64,000 nt of DNA. Origin: Costus lasius. Taxonomy: Eukaryota; Streptophyta; Magnoliopsida; Zingiberales; Costaceae. Positions within the stretch are counted from its first letter, which is position 1; the number at the start of each line of letters is the position of its first letter. The stretch lies in NCBI GenBank assembly GCA_027563935.2, contig CM050446.2, positions 126,558,499 to 126,622,498 on the forward strand. The letters are read 5' to 3'. A model generated the notes under the pieces. The model ran no database searches, was not told where the DNA came from, and saw nothing but the letters and a program-made list of their open reading frames with translations. Below are positions 48,160 through 60,119 of this stretch, piece by piece. The position numbers and the translations under genes are program-made.

Positions 48160-51100
48160 CTTGTTAAGTATTATAATAAGGCAATGTACATAATTGGATG
48201 TGGCAAATATAATTAAATTTGATATTTCCTCTTATTCTTATGCTACAACAAACTGCATGACAATTGTACCCTTATTTACATTATATATTTCATGGTTTAT
48301 CCTAAGCACTAATTAACTTGAAATTTAACATTCCTTGTATATAAAGTTTTACTAGACTTTTCTTCCTAGCCTAATTGCTCATCAACATTTTTGCATTCCA
48401 GCCACAACTAATTGTAACAATAAGCATATAACATAATATGTTGATGAGTGTTGAGTATTCTTGATACAATATATTATTCCTTCTATTCATTTAAATGATT
48501 TATTACCGTTCACTTTCCATTTTATTAATTATTATATGAGAACTCATATACTATTAATGAACAATGTTACATTATGCAACAGTTACTACTTTTAGTAACT
48601 TTGTTCTTTTGTGTGGATGGCATTATTGCAACATTTTTCTCACAATTTTACCAAATATTTTAATCATAATTTTTTTTTCTAATAGCAATTTTAGCAAACA
48701 ACCTTTCATATTTTTCAAACTATAGCGATTGTTTGTTTCCTAATTAGTTCTCTGCAATTGATTTTCATCAGCTGTAAAGTTATGCCAAACTAGACGTTAA
48801 CAACTAAGACACCAAAACCACTATCTTGTGACAAATAAATCACCAACTTTCGATAAGTGTAACATAGTTATCCCCATCAATTTTACTGTTTAAGTATGCT
48901 GACATGGAAATAAAAATGGCATATAAGCCACCCTAAAATATGAACCAGTCAGCCTTTCATAACCATAGCACCATATCTAGTATTTCCTCCCCCATCTCTA
49001 GTCGTGCTCCAGCACACACCAATCCTACCTCACCTTGGCATTCACCGATCTAGCTGAGCTATATAATTATAAATCACTTAACCGGTTGAAGCCCAGATCA
49101 TTGATCCAACAACCTATTCATCTGCAATCATTACACTAGCCACACATCACCAGTGTTCTAATACTTATCTCTTTGTCGTTCCAACAATAACCATACCATG
49201 CACATTTCCAGCACCGAGCACACCTCCACCTATCCTGCATCCTAACTAAGCAAAGATAACCCCCAGTGAGCTCCTCGCTTGTGAGTATTGGCCAGATATG
49301 GCCTGCTTGTGATTAGTTTGTGTAGTTCGACTTACTTTTAGTTTTCATGAAACAGCATATTTTGATTGATTTTTCAGGCTTATTAGATTTTGATCGATTT
49401 TTGGTTTTTTATTAATTTGTTTAAGCCAAGGATTAACATATTGATCTAAGCTGGTGTATCAGTCTTGGCCTGGACCTATCTGATCCAATACACACAAACA
49501 CATGATGCTGCGGCTGCTGCCTGGACTGGTTTTACTGAGATGTGTCATATGATTAAGTATCATTGTACACAAGGTCCCTTACTCCTTACTCCTTAATCCT
49601 TATAGGGGCAGACCAATACGTACCAGGCTTAACAATTTCTTAAACCTTAGTTTGAGGTATTTTTTATATTATGTAGCCAAGCCAACTACAATTTCCCATG
49701 TTATAGCAAATGATAATGTTTTCTGGATCTTATCTAGAGTTTCGCAATGCAGATTCAGGTTATTAAGCAAGAGTTTGTGAAGCTCTTGATGTTCTAAGTT
49801 GATTTGGGTTGTTTGGCATGCCCTTGTTGATAGGAACAGTTTTTCTGAGTCAGGTCGAACAAAATTTGAAGGACAGAAAAAGAAAAGAGATGGAGTGTTA
49901 TCAGTGCAGTTATCAGCTGGGTTGAAGAACAGATGGAAGATACCGTGGTGCTTTTTGCCCGGATCATGGTCGTTAAACACAAGGGCACCAGAGAGACCAG
50001 TCGACACGGGTCTTGGCAGGAACTGCGATCTACCTGGGAAGTAGCCGGCACACGCTACTAGGGGCAGAGAAATGGACCAGCAGGAAGGCTAGAGGAAGAG
50101 GACTGATTCTCTTTTGCCTAAGGCTTGCTCTCAAATACATAGTGGATGTATATATAGCTGTGTAATGGACTGGAATTTAAAATCATGATCAGTATTACAA
50201 AAGACCTGCAACACATTTATCATAGTTTGTATTTATAATAAAAAAAATATCTACCAGTAAATACAACCATCATAATTTCAACAAAAAGTTGCATAAAAAT
50301 CAGTTGTACCTGGAGTTTTATGTCTCTTGGTAATATTCTCAATGCTTGAACACCGTTTATTCTGTCCCATCTCTGCCTTAAGAGATCAAGTGCTTCATTC
50401 AGCATAACCGAATCTCCCTCATCAATTATCTCATCTGCATCACCATCACTTCGGCTACTGTCATTTCCACTGGGGCCAACACGAATATCATCAGCCCCTT
50501 CAATTTCAACAATCTTCCTCGACAGTCGACCTCCCTTACCTTTTGGAAAACCAGATTTTTGGCTACCAGTGCTCTGTGAAATTCCCACAGATGGGTTCGT
50601 AGTTTTTTGTTCGAGTTCCTTAATTGCTCTCCTTGGATTCAGATAAATTTGCAGAAGAGTTAGGTAAATATTAGCCAATGCTCTTGAGGGTTGATGAAGT
50701 GCAGTCTCATAAATATGATCACAATAGGCAAGCGCTAGTTCTGGCACTTGAAGCTGCATAACCCATAAGTCACCATAGTAATTTATCTTTTAGTAGGCCA
50801 CATAGGACACAAGGGAACACAACTTGAAGAGAGGCTTAATTATACAACCTTCTCAAAGATGACCTACTATCATAAGAAAACAATACCTTGTAAACGTATA
50901 GAGACAATGCAAGCTGGTGCTTATTCATCCGCCCAAGCAAAATTGCCCTCTCTTCATAGAGAGCATCCGCAGGAAGTCGCTTTAACAAATCATCTGCATC
51001 GTCACTTGGAATATTGTCCAAAGAAGACAATAATTTCTTACGAGTTGGGGAGTAAGTTTTCTCATCCCATTTTTGTTGTTCTTTGAGGTCTTTGAACCAG

Positions 51101-52049
51101 TCAACTACTTCTGAGAGGTATAGATGAACCTATCATGTGGGTTGCCAAGTATCAAAAACAATCAATCAGCCATGATAAAGGTAGAGACAACTAAAACAGA
51201 ATGGAGAAAGTGCAATACCAGCTCATTTTGAAGCCTTGGATCGATCCCATTTTCACTCATAGAAAGCATGAGTTCTAAGTATGTTGATTGCATATTTGGT
51301 GCATGCTGCTTCAAGTAAGAATTCACCAGTTCTGCTGGAACATTTCCAGACAAAAATAGCTCAATAGTCTCATTTGGGCAGCTTTCAAGAACATTCATTG
51401 AGTATTCTAGTACAAGCATGGGATCAGTCCTACAAAGAGGCTGCAAAAAGAAGCTCAAAAAAGTTGGTGCCAAAATCAGCAGTGTATGCAAATCAATCAC
51501 TCAGTTTTCATAAACTAATGATGAGTAAAAAATCAAGAAATGTATAATAAACAGAAATAAGAGAAACCATATGGTCATGAGAATAAGAATAAGAATATTA
51601 ACATAGAAACTTTGATCTCACTATATTGTTATCATTTCTGCTGTTTTGTTCTAGATTTGCCAAAGCTCAGAGTAATTTTTTTTTACCTTTCAAGAGATGC
51701 TGGTTAATTATCATCATACCTTAAGATACTCAATTATCATGTTTGCCCTAAACTTCCTAGTGAGCTCAAATTTCGTTTCTTCTGAATTTGATTCCTCAAC
51801 TAGCTGGTTAAGAAGTTTGAGAGCATCCCGGTGCATTTCATTATGTTTGTAAAGTTCCAGCAATACTGCATGCTGATATTTGTCCATTAAAAACTTCTCG
51901 CAGATATCCGCATCACAAAAATTGGAACTTTTCATTAATGCCATTGCTCCCGAAGACTGTCCAGCAAGAATGAGAGCTTGAAGAAGAGCAGTGTCAAGTA
52001 TAGTTGCCATTTCTCTGGCAACTGAGCTGATATTTGCATAACCACGTTT
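45402..52049 (-). CDS. VPS39: VPS39/VAM6 (HOPS complex subunit), last six exons
   Basis: Exons in transcript order are 52049-51720, 51440-51219, 51129-50887, 50753-50310, 45979-45881 and 45602-45402. All junctions are phase 0 with GT/AG ends, giving 512 aa to the stop. Matches to plant VPS39 include MATILDTALLQALILAGQSS, CRTDPMLVLEYSMNVLESCP, LFLSGNVPAELVNSYLKQH, LKRLPADALYEERAILLG and ELLPFLKPVLR. The end has CSLC and HFVC, which form the C-terminal zinc-binding module (VYPNGKTLVHFVCF). This covers the clathrin-repeat (CLH) and VPS39_2 regions. The N-terminal CNH propeller, about half the usual roughly 1000 aa, is not seen in the window and must lie farther right, beyond inserted repeats, or be lost. 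VPS39 tethers membranes for fusion with the vacuole/late endosome, working with Rab7. Confidence 0.92.
45980..50309 (-). other. Long VPS39 intron (4.3 kb)
   Basis: GT at 50309 and AG at 45980. AT-rich, with a (TA)n tract at 48113-48160. 49669-50160 is less AT-rich and carries short frames on both strands that I cannot assign. No intact transposon was recognised. Confidence 0.8.
48113..48160. repeat. (TA)n microsatellite in VPS39 intron
   Basis: A TA run of about 48 bases with one interruption near 48134. Confidence 0.9.
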
Positions 52050-55000
52050 CTGAGAAGAACAAGAGAGACCTTTATTAAATTCAGAAAAATTTCATGCCAC
52101 AGTTACATTTTTGCGTTTATAACCTAGCAATTAGTGCATATTGTAAACAAGGACCTTTTATAGATATAGTAGAAATGTCATGGTGAAAATGCTTCCATTA
52201 AATTCAGTTCACGCCTTACAAACACTTATAGCTGTCTTTGCATTTATAGAAAAATGTATATGTTAAGGAAACATGTATCATGAAGTAACACCAAACAATG
52301 ACCATCAAACTGGCACTAATGATAAAGAATAATCTAGCATTAATAGATGGTAGGCATTGAACGTGAATATGGTCATATGGTGAGCCTAGGGGTACAGATC
52401 ATATGCATTTGATGACCAGAGTAAAGAACATAATTGGAAGGTTATTTTGAAACAGTACGTAAATTCTCTTGTTTGTAACAAAAATCTAGGCTCCAATCTT
52501 CTTAAAATATGTCCTCGGAAGTGTAAAGGTGGACTCGTACATGACACTCGAGTGTGAGAATCAAGCACGTGATGACGTGGAGTTTGGGGGAGGCAGAAGC
52601 TTAAATCATTTTGCCAAAAAAAAAAAGTTGTTTCACGAGTCAGCATGCATGACATACACATATTCCACTAATACAAAGTTAGCGCTCAGTATAGCATTAG
52701 CTGGTGTTAAATGTACTAATCTTCAAGTAATGGGTTAATGGGTTAATGGGTCCTTTCTTCTCAGGTTATCCATTATGGTGTATTTATCAAGTCTTCAAGA
52801 ATCAAATTTTGAGCATTTGCCAACTCTAACTTGGTATTACACCTTCTCATTTTTCCAACTATGTACCCCTCAAACGTCTCCTTTTCCCTCGTATATTCTT
52901 CTCTTCTTCCCTGTTTTCCTGCACCACCCTACCACCCATCTGTCGCCTGTGCCAATCTGCCTGACTACACACATGCAGGCAACTGTTTTTGCAGCCCACC
53001 GGCATCCATCTGCCTACACGCAGTTCTGACTTCAGCGACAATTTATGCAGTTCACAGTCCACTGGCCCACAGCAGTCACAACTCCTGCGTGTAGCACGCC
53101 CTCCTGCAGCATCCGACTACAGCCCGCTCCATGAACTCAATTGACTGCTCTACAGGCCGAAAGCCCTCTCCCGTCATTCGATTCGTGTAGCCTCTCTTTT
53201 AGGATTAACCATAGCTTCTTCTTTCTCTTCCTACTGATGGATCTTTATGCAGAAGTTCCCTTTGGCCAACTAGCGCATTTGCTACCATCATAAAGTTGAT
53301 AGTACCAATTATCTCCTCCAAATTTGATCTTTCCGCAATTTGACGACTCTCACATGAAGAAACACAAACTTGACTCTCCCTTGTATTCATTGATGCCTCT
53401 TGCCCACTACCTTCTCAATAGAATAGCACTAAACGTTGTCTTTGTTAGAGTTATTATGTTAAGGAGTAATTTATTCCAACATGTGTAGCCTCTTATGTCA
53501 GTGGAAATTTATATATAAAATTCAACTCTAAACCACTAAAGTTATTTTTAACAAAGCAGGTGTCTCCAAACCCATCCTCACCTCTCTTCTCACCTCTCCT
53601 CTCCAAGCCCCAGTTGCAACCCTTTTCAATCTTCCTTGTGACATTCCTTAATCATCATAATTATTGTTATGACCTAATAAGAAAACTAATATATTGACTG
53701 AACCTAAAAAATCATGGTTCAACTAAAAAACCAATTTAATAGTAGTAAACTACTATAACAATTTTTATCTTATTTCCTATATGAAATAAACATATAGCAT
53801 AACTTCTCCTACTTTTGACGTGTTCATTAAGCCTAAGGCCTAACTCAAAGCCTATAAGTATTCCTAATTGGTACCATGTGTCATGCAGATGTACCCAGTC
53901 CAATAGTTGCCTAATAAACAAGTACATATTTAAACCATGAGTGGTTTATCAATTATCACCTACATCAAACCGGTTCAGTTGGTTACCCATCAGTTCGGCC
54001 TAACCCCAAATCAGTTCCAATTTGCAAACCGATCAAAAGACAAAAGAGCAGCTCATTTAATAAACTGTTCAATTCAGTTAATTATACTTACAGGTTGGTT
54101 CAGAACCACTAGTTCAATGGTTTTCTTGACCGTCTTTACTAATCAGAGTCTTTACTAATAGAAGCATGTAAGATCAAATCAATTGCAGTTCCGCTATCTC
54201 AAGACAGTCCATTCCTGTTGAATCCTCACTCTACATAGAGCTAGATTTGCTTTGACACTATTTGATACAATCTATGTAGTGAGAAAACTAACACATTAAC
54301 TTAATAACCTAAACAATATGACCAATTAAAAATGTTTATATGACCCAATTAAAAATGTTTATGCTCTAAGCTAATAATGGTTAATAGTTAACACATTAGA
54401 CCTTATGTCACCGGCTTTTTTATCCAAAAAGACTTGTACCATGACTGACAGGACTTCTCACAAGGCCCTCAGCCCTACACTAAGAGTAAGCAACTTGTTA
54501 AAGTCACTTTGCAAAAGTATGAAAGGATGCTTATAATAACTCACACAAATGCACATGGGTAGCTCAGTGAATAACTGCCCCCTGGCCGCACATACAAGGA
54601 TCACACACCCTACACACGCATCTAGGAGTAGGCTACTCGCCAAGCTTCTAGCACTTACAAAGTGTAACACCCCAAAATTGAGCACTCTCTCACAAGCATG
54701 TCATGCCTTAAAAGGGCACCGAACACCTTCAAGGGTGCTGGCGCACTTATCAAGCACAAGCACAAGCACAAATAAATTAAAAACCATGATGTTGCTCGAT
54801 GACACAACACACCTAGCTAGCCGAGAGGGTCAAAGCAAGGTAAATTTGGCAGCACAATCACATGACTACACAAACATGAATACCTAACTATAAAACCCCG
54901 AAAGCAAGGATTATACCTTTGACACATGTCTTGCCACCACATTGAGAAGAACACTCACTTGCCTCATTGCCGAAGCTTGTCTCCGACACTGCACCAAGAG

Positions 55001-55531
55001 GGTCGCAGTCTTGCCCCCCTTCCCCACCCCCCCCACCCCCCAACTCTAACCAAGAGAGGGCAGTGTGCAAAATCGGAGTTGACCACCTGCCGACTCACTC
55101 TCGTGTTAGGGTCATTGCTGCGGATGATTAGTCCCACCAAAATTCCACTATTGTGAGATACATTAAGATTCAATCTAAGTTCCCCCCAAAATGATATTTC
55201 ATTTGTGTATCTGAATATTTGGCCCTGTACATATAGTTCAGTATAGTTCAAACGCATATATGATATACAATATATGTCATATATGTGCGGATATATGCGT
55301 GCATATTAGGATCAAAGAAAATGCGGATACGGTCAAATGGTAAAATTTCTCCCACTCATAGATTTGTGTGAGTGTAAATATTAGCGTGCACGACTTAGTT
55401 GAGCTCCTCACGTGTCCGTGCACATCCCTCACACTCTATGCTCCTCAACCAACCCTCGCCTAAATGGACTCGTGTCATCCTCAATGCACCTCCAAGTCAA
55501 GTGTGCTCTTACACTTGTCCACTATGTGGAA
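52050..55531. other. No recognised gene; intron or intergenic
   Basis: AT-rich, with only random frames. I looked on the minus strand for earlier VPS39 exons and recognised none. 54664 onward begins GTAACACCCCAAAATTGAG, the look of a minus-strand LTR end, but no partner was found. 55010-55045 has a C-rich run. Confidence 0.4.
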
Positions 55532-55782
55532 TGTTAGGGAATCATCACCATTTGTGGCGTTTGGTGTGCACCATGACTACGCAAGTCCCAAGGCACATCA
55601 CACCTTATATACCACGACAATCCTTATTTTACTTCCTATGTGGGGCAAAAATGAGATATCACAATTATTGATGTTATCAACAATATTGTCAATAATAGTG
55701 AGCCGTAAAAAATTGCTCTCATTTTTTTGCCTCTCCTTATTTGTTTCTCTATCTCTATTACATACAACTTGGTATTAAAGCA
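55532..55782 (+). repeat. Possible degraded copia-type LTR plus primer site
   Basis: It starts TGTTAGGGAATC at about 55532 and runs to about 55768, followed by TTGGTATTAAAGCA (55769-55782), a decayed copy of the Met primer site TGGTATCAGAGC. No coding region follows before the younger copia element at 55862. Confidence 0.35.
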
Positions 55783-55861
55783 AGTATTTTGCAAACCCTA
55801 TTCGTTCCCTCAATTATCTCCTCTCATCCCATACCATAGTCCCCTATTGCATCAATTTCCA

Positions 55862-56027
55862 TGTTAAGAGTATGCTGTGTATTAGGTTAACGGGTTGCTT
55901 AACGGGTTAGTTAGTGTTAGTGGGTTTAACCTATTTGACCCATTAGTATTATCTAATCTGTCTTCATATATACCTGTAACCCTAACTTAGTAATTAATTA
56001 TTCCTTTTTCCTCCTTTCTACTCGTCA
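55862..56027 (+). repeat. 5' LTR of the copia element
   Basis: 166 bases, TGTTAAGAGTATGC...CTCGTCA. Small TG..CA LTR, as in several plant copia lineages. The end is set by the primer site three bases downstream. Confidence 0.8.
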
Positions 56028-56030
56028 ACT

Positions 56031-56042
56031 TGGTATCAGAGC
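56031..56042 (+). other. Primer-binding site, initiator tRNA-Met type
   Basis: TGGTATCAGAGC, an exact complement of the 3' end of plant initiator tRNA-Met, the classic copia primer site. Confidence 0.9.
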
Positions 56043-56316
56043 AGGCTTGTCGCCGCCACCACCCTTCCGCCGTCGCCGCCCTTCTCTCTCGCCTCACCAC
56101 CGCCGGCGTCGCCCTCCTTGTTCGCTTTGATCAGGCGACGCTCCCCTTCTACTTCCGCTTGCGCATAGTCACTCCGTCTTCCGCTATCTTCCTCTGGTGA
56201 GGCGGCTAGAGACGCTTGAAGCTTGACCGGCGATCCCTCCGACGCGACCTTCCAGCGACTCCTACCAACGATTCTCAATTCTAGCGAACTTTCTCATCGC
56301 TAGTGCTATCTTATCG

Positions 56317-58719
56317 TTGGTGTTGAGACCTTCTTCTAGGCGGTTGTGGTCTTCCTCTTCGCTGTCTTCATCGCTTCACGCAGGTGATATTGTTTCGGTC
56401 AAGCCGCTCCTTTGCTCCAGCCGTCATCCTCTTAATATTGCTTTTTTTCCTATGGATTTCTCAACTGTAACTGAATTTAAGCCTGCCCCTAGTGTTGCAA
56501 CCACTGTTAAATTTGATGGTAGCAACTACTTACTTTGGGCTAGATCTATCCGTTTTTATCTTGGTTCACACGGGAAAGAACTGCATCTTACTAGCTTGCC
56601 TCCAAGCCCCTCAGATGCTTCTTATGAGTCATGGAAGCGTTCGGACATGGCCGTTGTCACATCTCTTCTGGCAAACATTGAGACAAGTATAGCATCAACT
56701 GTCATGTGCTTGGATACAGCTAAAGAAATTTGGGACGCACTGATATCTATTTATGCTCCACAAGAGACTATCGGTCAAGTTCATCAACTATATGAGGATC
56801 TCTTCAATCTTAAACAAGCCGGAATGTCTATACCAGACCTTTATAGGGTTCTTAAGGGCAAATGGGATCAATTGCAAATGTTACAACCGCCGACTGCTGA
56901 TGTTTCGGTGACTATTCAGCAACGTCAAGAATTGTTTGTTTCCCGGTTTCTTACTGCCCTAGATGATTCTTATGCGGCTGCAAAGGCTCAGTTACTGGCT
57001 GATCCCTCTGTCTCAACAATTCAGAGTGTTTATTCCCGTCTTCTGCGCGTCTCTATGGGCACTCCTACCACCCCTGTCAGTAGTGCACTTGTTGCTCCCT
57101 ATGGTGGTCGACGTGGTGCTGGCGGCTCTGGCCGAGGGAGAGGACGTGGCCGATCCAATGTACCCTGTGAACACTGCGGCCGCGCTAATCACTCATCAGA
57201 CCGGTGTTGGAAAAAGTTTGGTAAACCTACCTATGCCAAGTTGGCTGCTGATCATGGTTCATCCACCTCTGCACAGTCTGATATATTTCCTTCTTCTGAC
57301 TCGACGATCACTGTGTCTTCAGCCGAGTATGATCGTCTTGTTAGATTGGCAGCCCAGGCTGAATCCTCCTCCTCATCCTTGGTGGCTACCACTCCTGGCG
57401 TTTCTGGTATTGCCTCCCTTGCTGCCTCTCCTAATACCTGGATCTTAGATTCCGGGGCTACTTCTCATGTTTCAGGTAATCGTTCATTATTTGATTCACT
57501 TCAACTTGATACCAACCATAGCCCGGTATCCATTGCTGATGGCTCTCTTATTCCTGTCCATGGCATAGGGACAATTTGCTTAGGACCTACAATTACCTTG
57601 AATAATGTCCTTTATGTTCCACAATTTCCAGTGAATCTTATTTCTGTATATGCCCTCACTAAAAACTTGAGCTGTTCAATCACTTTTTTCTCTTCCTCTT
57701 GCGTTTTTCAGGACCTCAGGACGAAGGCGAAGATTGGTGGGGGGCTTAAAGTTGGTGGTGTCTATGTGTTGACCGAACCTGCCACTACTCCCACTCGCAT
57801 TTTGACGACTGTTTCTTCACCCTACACGTGGCATTGTCGCTTGGGTCACATCTCCTCAACAAAAGTGCAGCAATTTTTGTCTCTTAAATCTTGTCCTACT
57901 TTTGAGTGTGATGCATGTCAGGTTGGAAAGCATCATCGCACTTCTTTTCCTAAAAGTGTCAGTCCTCCCACCGTTGTACCCTTTCATATTGTTCATTCAG
58001 ACATTTGGGGTCCGAGTCCTGTTTCCACCAGAGATGGTTTTAAATATTTTGTGACATTTATAGATGACTATTCTCGCATGTGTTGGATTTATTTATTAAA
58101 AAATCGTTCTGATGTGCTTCATGTTTTTCAGTTGTTCTACCTTGAGATTAAAAATCAATTTGGTTTACCGTTGAAAATTTTGCGCACTGATAATGCACTT
58201 GAGTACACCAGTTCAGGGTTTACCGAGTTTTGTGAATCTCAAGGAATTCTCCACCAAACTACTTGTCCTTATACCTCTCAACAGAATGGTGTTGCTGAAC
58301 GCAAGAACCGTCATCTACTTGATGTCACTCGCGCCCTTATGTTTCATATGTGTGTCCCTAAACTATTTTGGGGTGATGCTGTTCTGACTGCCACCTACTT
58401 AATTAACAGGATTCTCACCTCCACACTTCAAGGTAAATCTCCTATTTCCATTATTTCACCGGATTGTCCTACCTTTCCAATTCCACCCAAGACATTTGGA
58501 TGTCTCTGTTATGTTCACAATCTCTCTCCAGGGAATGATAAGTTGAGTCCACGTGCTGTTAAATGTGTCTTTCTTGGCTACTCTCGAACTCAGAAAGGAT
58601 ACAGGTGTTTTGATCCCAAGATAGGACGGTATTTTGTGAGTATGGATGTATCATTTTTTGAATCTACACCATACTTCTCAAATTCCGTCCCTGCTGATCT
58701 TCTCATTCCGTTAACCTAA
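56317..58719 (+). CDS. Copia gag-protease-integrase polyprotein, truncated before RT
   Basis: 800 codons, uninterrupted. The likely gag start is the Met at 56452 (MDFSTVTEF), 46 codons inside. Gag core: FDGSNYLLWARSIRFYL near 66-82. Zinc knuckle CEHCGRANHSSDRC begins at residue 284. Protease WILDSGATSHVSG at 375-387 (Asp378-Ser-Gly). GAG-pre-integrase WHCRLGHISS and CDACQVGKHHR near 507-547. Integrase catalytic triad Asp562 (HSDIWGP), Asp625 (RTDNALEY) and Glu661 (GVAERKN), with the D(35)E spacing intact. The frame ends LLIPLT and then TAA, and that stop lies inside the inverted LTR end. RT and RNase H should follow and are missing. The open frame and intact motifs suggest a young copy. It could supply integrase and gag but cannot reverse transcribe itself. 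Confidence 0.9.
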   Translation: MVLRPSSRRLWSSSSLSSSLHAGDIVSVKPLLCSSRHPLNIAFFPMDFSTVTEFKPAPSVATTVKFDGSNYLLWARSIRFYLGSHGKELHLTSLPPSPSDASYESWKRSDMAVVTSLLANIETSIASTVMCLDTAKEIWDALISIYAPQETIGQVHQLYEDLFNLKQAGMSIPDLYRVLKGKWDQLQMLQPPTADVSVTIQQRQELFVSRFLTALDDSYAAAKAQLLADPSVSTIQSVYSRLLRVSMGTPTTPVSSALVAPYGGRRGAGGSGRGRGRGRSNVPCEHCGRANHSSDRCWKKFGKPTYAKLAADHGSSTSAQSDIFPSSDSTITVSSAEYDRLVRLAAQAESSSSSLVATTPGVSGIASLAASPNTWILDSGATSHVSGNRSLFDSLQLDTNHSPVSIADGSLIPVHGIGTICLGPTITLNNVLYVPQFPVNLISVYALTKNLSCSITFFSSSCVFQDLRTKAKIGGGLKVGGVYVLTEPATTPTRILTTVSSPYTWHCRLGHISSTKVQQFLSLKSCPTFECDACQVGKHHRTSFPKSVSPPTVVPFHIVHSDIWGPSPVSTRDGFKYFVTFIDDYSRMCWIYLLKNRSDVLHVFQLFYLEIKNQFGLPLKILRTDNALEYTSSGFTEFCESQGILHQTTCPYTSQQNGVAERKNRHLLDVTRALMFHMCVPKLFWGDAVLTATYLINRILTSTLQGKSPISIISPDCPTFPIPPKTFGCLCYVHNLSPGNDKLSPRAVKCVFLGYSRTQKGYRCFDPKIGRYFVSMDVSFFESTPYFSNSVPADLLIPLT

Positions 58720-58739
58720 TACACAGCATACTCTTAACA
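58708..58739 (-). repeat. Inverted copy of the LTR 5' end at the element's right border
   Basis: The reverse complement is identical to 55862-55893 (TGTTAAGAGTATGCTGTG and onward to CGG). Base 33 differs (A against G). Outside it is TTCCA, the target duplication. Confidence 0.92.
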
Positions 58740-58744
58740 TTCCA

Positions 58745-59080
58745 AAAGGGGGATATATGGCTAGAGCATTGTTTGTTTCTGTTATTAGAGCAGAGAGAAA
58801 TGGTAGTGGTTAAGTACTTAAGTGTTATATATTCATGCACATGCAAGGAATGTCCTATTACTTGTTCCCTGCTTGCAAGATGAATTCAAATAGATAAAAA
58901 TATAATTTGGTACATCAATGCATATATGCAAAAGGTTGTTTGGGTGAGAGCACAAGGGCCAAAGTGAAAGTTTCTAGGTCATAGTCCACCATACTTCTAG
59001 TGTTGTATGCTATATGCTTCAACACTATTATGGTATTGAATGTTAATAAAGCAATCAAAGTTGTTAAGATTTAACATATG
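58745..59080. other. No recognised gene
   Basis: AT-rich flank between the copia element and the hAT MITE. No open frame of note. Confidence 0.5.
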
Positions 59081-59088
59081 CATATCCT

Positions 59089-59602
59089 TAGGGGTGTTCA
59101 AATGGGAGTTCGGTACCAGTACTGGTACCAAATTTTTAGTATCGAACTCCCAAATTTTAAAATTTAAGTATCAGTGTGTAACTTATTGACTTATTGATCA
59201 ATAATACCGACTCGTGTCGGTACTGGAAATGAAATCCCGAATTTTTTTTAGGAAATTACCGAAATACCGACTATTATTAACTTAAATTAAAATTAAAAAA
59301 TTAAAAAAAAATAAAAATTAATATTATTAAATTAAATTAAAAATTAAAAATTAATATTATTAAATTATATTAAAAAATTAAAAATTAATGGGTAGTGGTT
59401 ATTGGTTAGTGGAATAGTAGTTTATAATATTATTAAATTAAATTAAAAATTAAAAAATATTTTTGGGAGTTCGGGATTTTTCTGAATTAACATTTAGGTA
59501 CTGGTACCAATACTGCAATCCCGATTAAAAAATTGGTACATGTACCGAAATACCGAAATAAGAAATTTTCGGTATGATAGCAGTACCGTTTGCTCACCCC
59601 TA
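59089..59602. mobile_element. hAT-type MITE, TSD CATATCCT
   Basis: 514 bases. Ends TAGGGGTGTTCAAA and (reverse complement) TAGGGGTGAGCAAAC. The 8-bp duplication CATATCCT stands at 59081-59088 and 59603-59610, which is typical of hAT. The interior is AAATTAAAA-rich with nested GGTACCAGTACTGGTACC palindromes near each end. No transposase. Confidence 0.88.
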
Positions 59603-60119
59603 CATATCCTACAAAAAAATATATTATTGATCAATAAGTCAACATAATACTATTGCATCATATGCATAGTATTCGATTTTTGAAGCACTACCACCGCATT
59701 GAAGAGTAATTTAATGTTGTGAATTGACATTCCTAGAATACAAATCTCATGGATGAACTCATTACCATATATGAAGGTGACATAAGCATCCTTAATTTCA
59801 CTTTCCCAGTTATAGCACTAAAATTTACTGAAAACATAATCATAATCCTAACTATTTATCAACAAGTACACCATCTTCAATGATGTTAAATAATCCCCAT
59901 TCCTTTTGATGCAATTGAGGGTGATAAAGAAGATCAATTAAAGAGGTTGGTTTCATGGAGGTCATAATTTCAAACCAGTCTTCTATATTTACTTTTCATA
60001 GTGAACGCTTGACCAATTTATTCTTTCTCCTGATCATGGAGTTCCTTTGAAACCTAGCGATATCAAACACACATATGTTTTGGAACATTCATTAAGCTAA
60101 ATGGTACCAATTATCTTTT

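Larger units (their letters stand above)
55862..58739 (+). mobile_element. Ty1/copia element with inverted LTR end instead of a 3' LTR
   Basis: The element is delimited by TSD TTCCA at 55857-55861 and 58740-58744. It starts with a 166-base LTR, a perfect Met-tRNA primer site (56031-56042), and one long gag-protease-integrase frame (56317-58719). There is no reverse transcriptase, RNase H, polypurine tract or direct 3' LTR. Instead the last 32 bases (58708-58739) are the exact reverse complement of the first 32 (55862-55893). The TSD immediately outside both copies of this 32-mer argues that the molecule integrated in this form. It is non-autonomous for lack of reverse transcriptase. Confidence 0.88.

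Noticed and set aside
54664..55260. Possible minus-strand LTR starting GTAACACCCC
   Set aside because: Only one plausible end; no partner, TSD or primer site could be matched.
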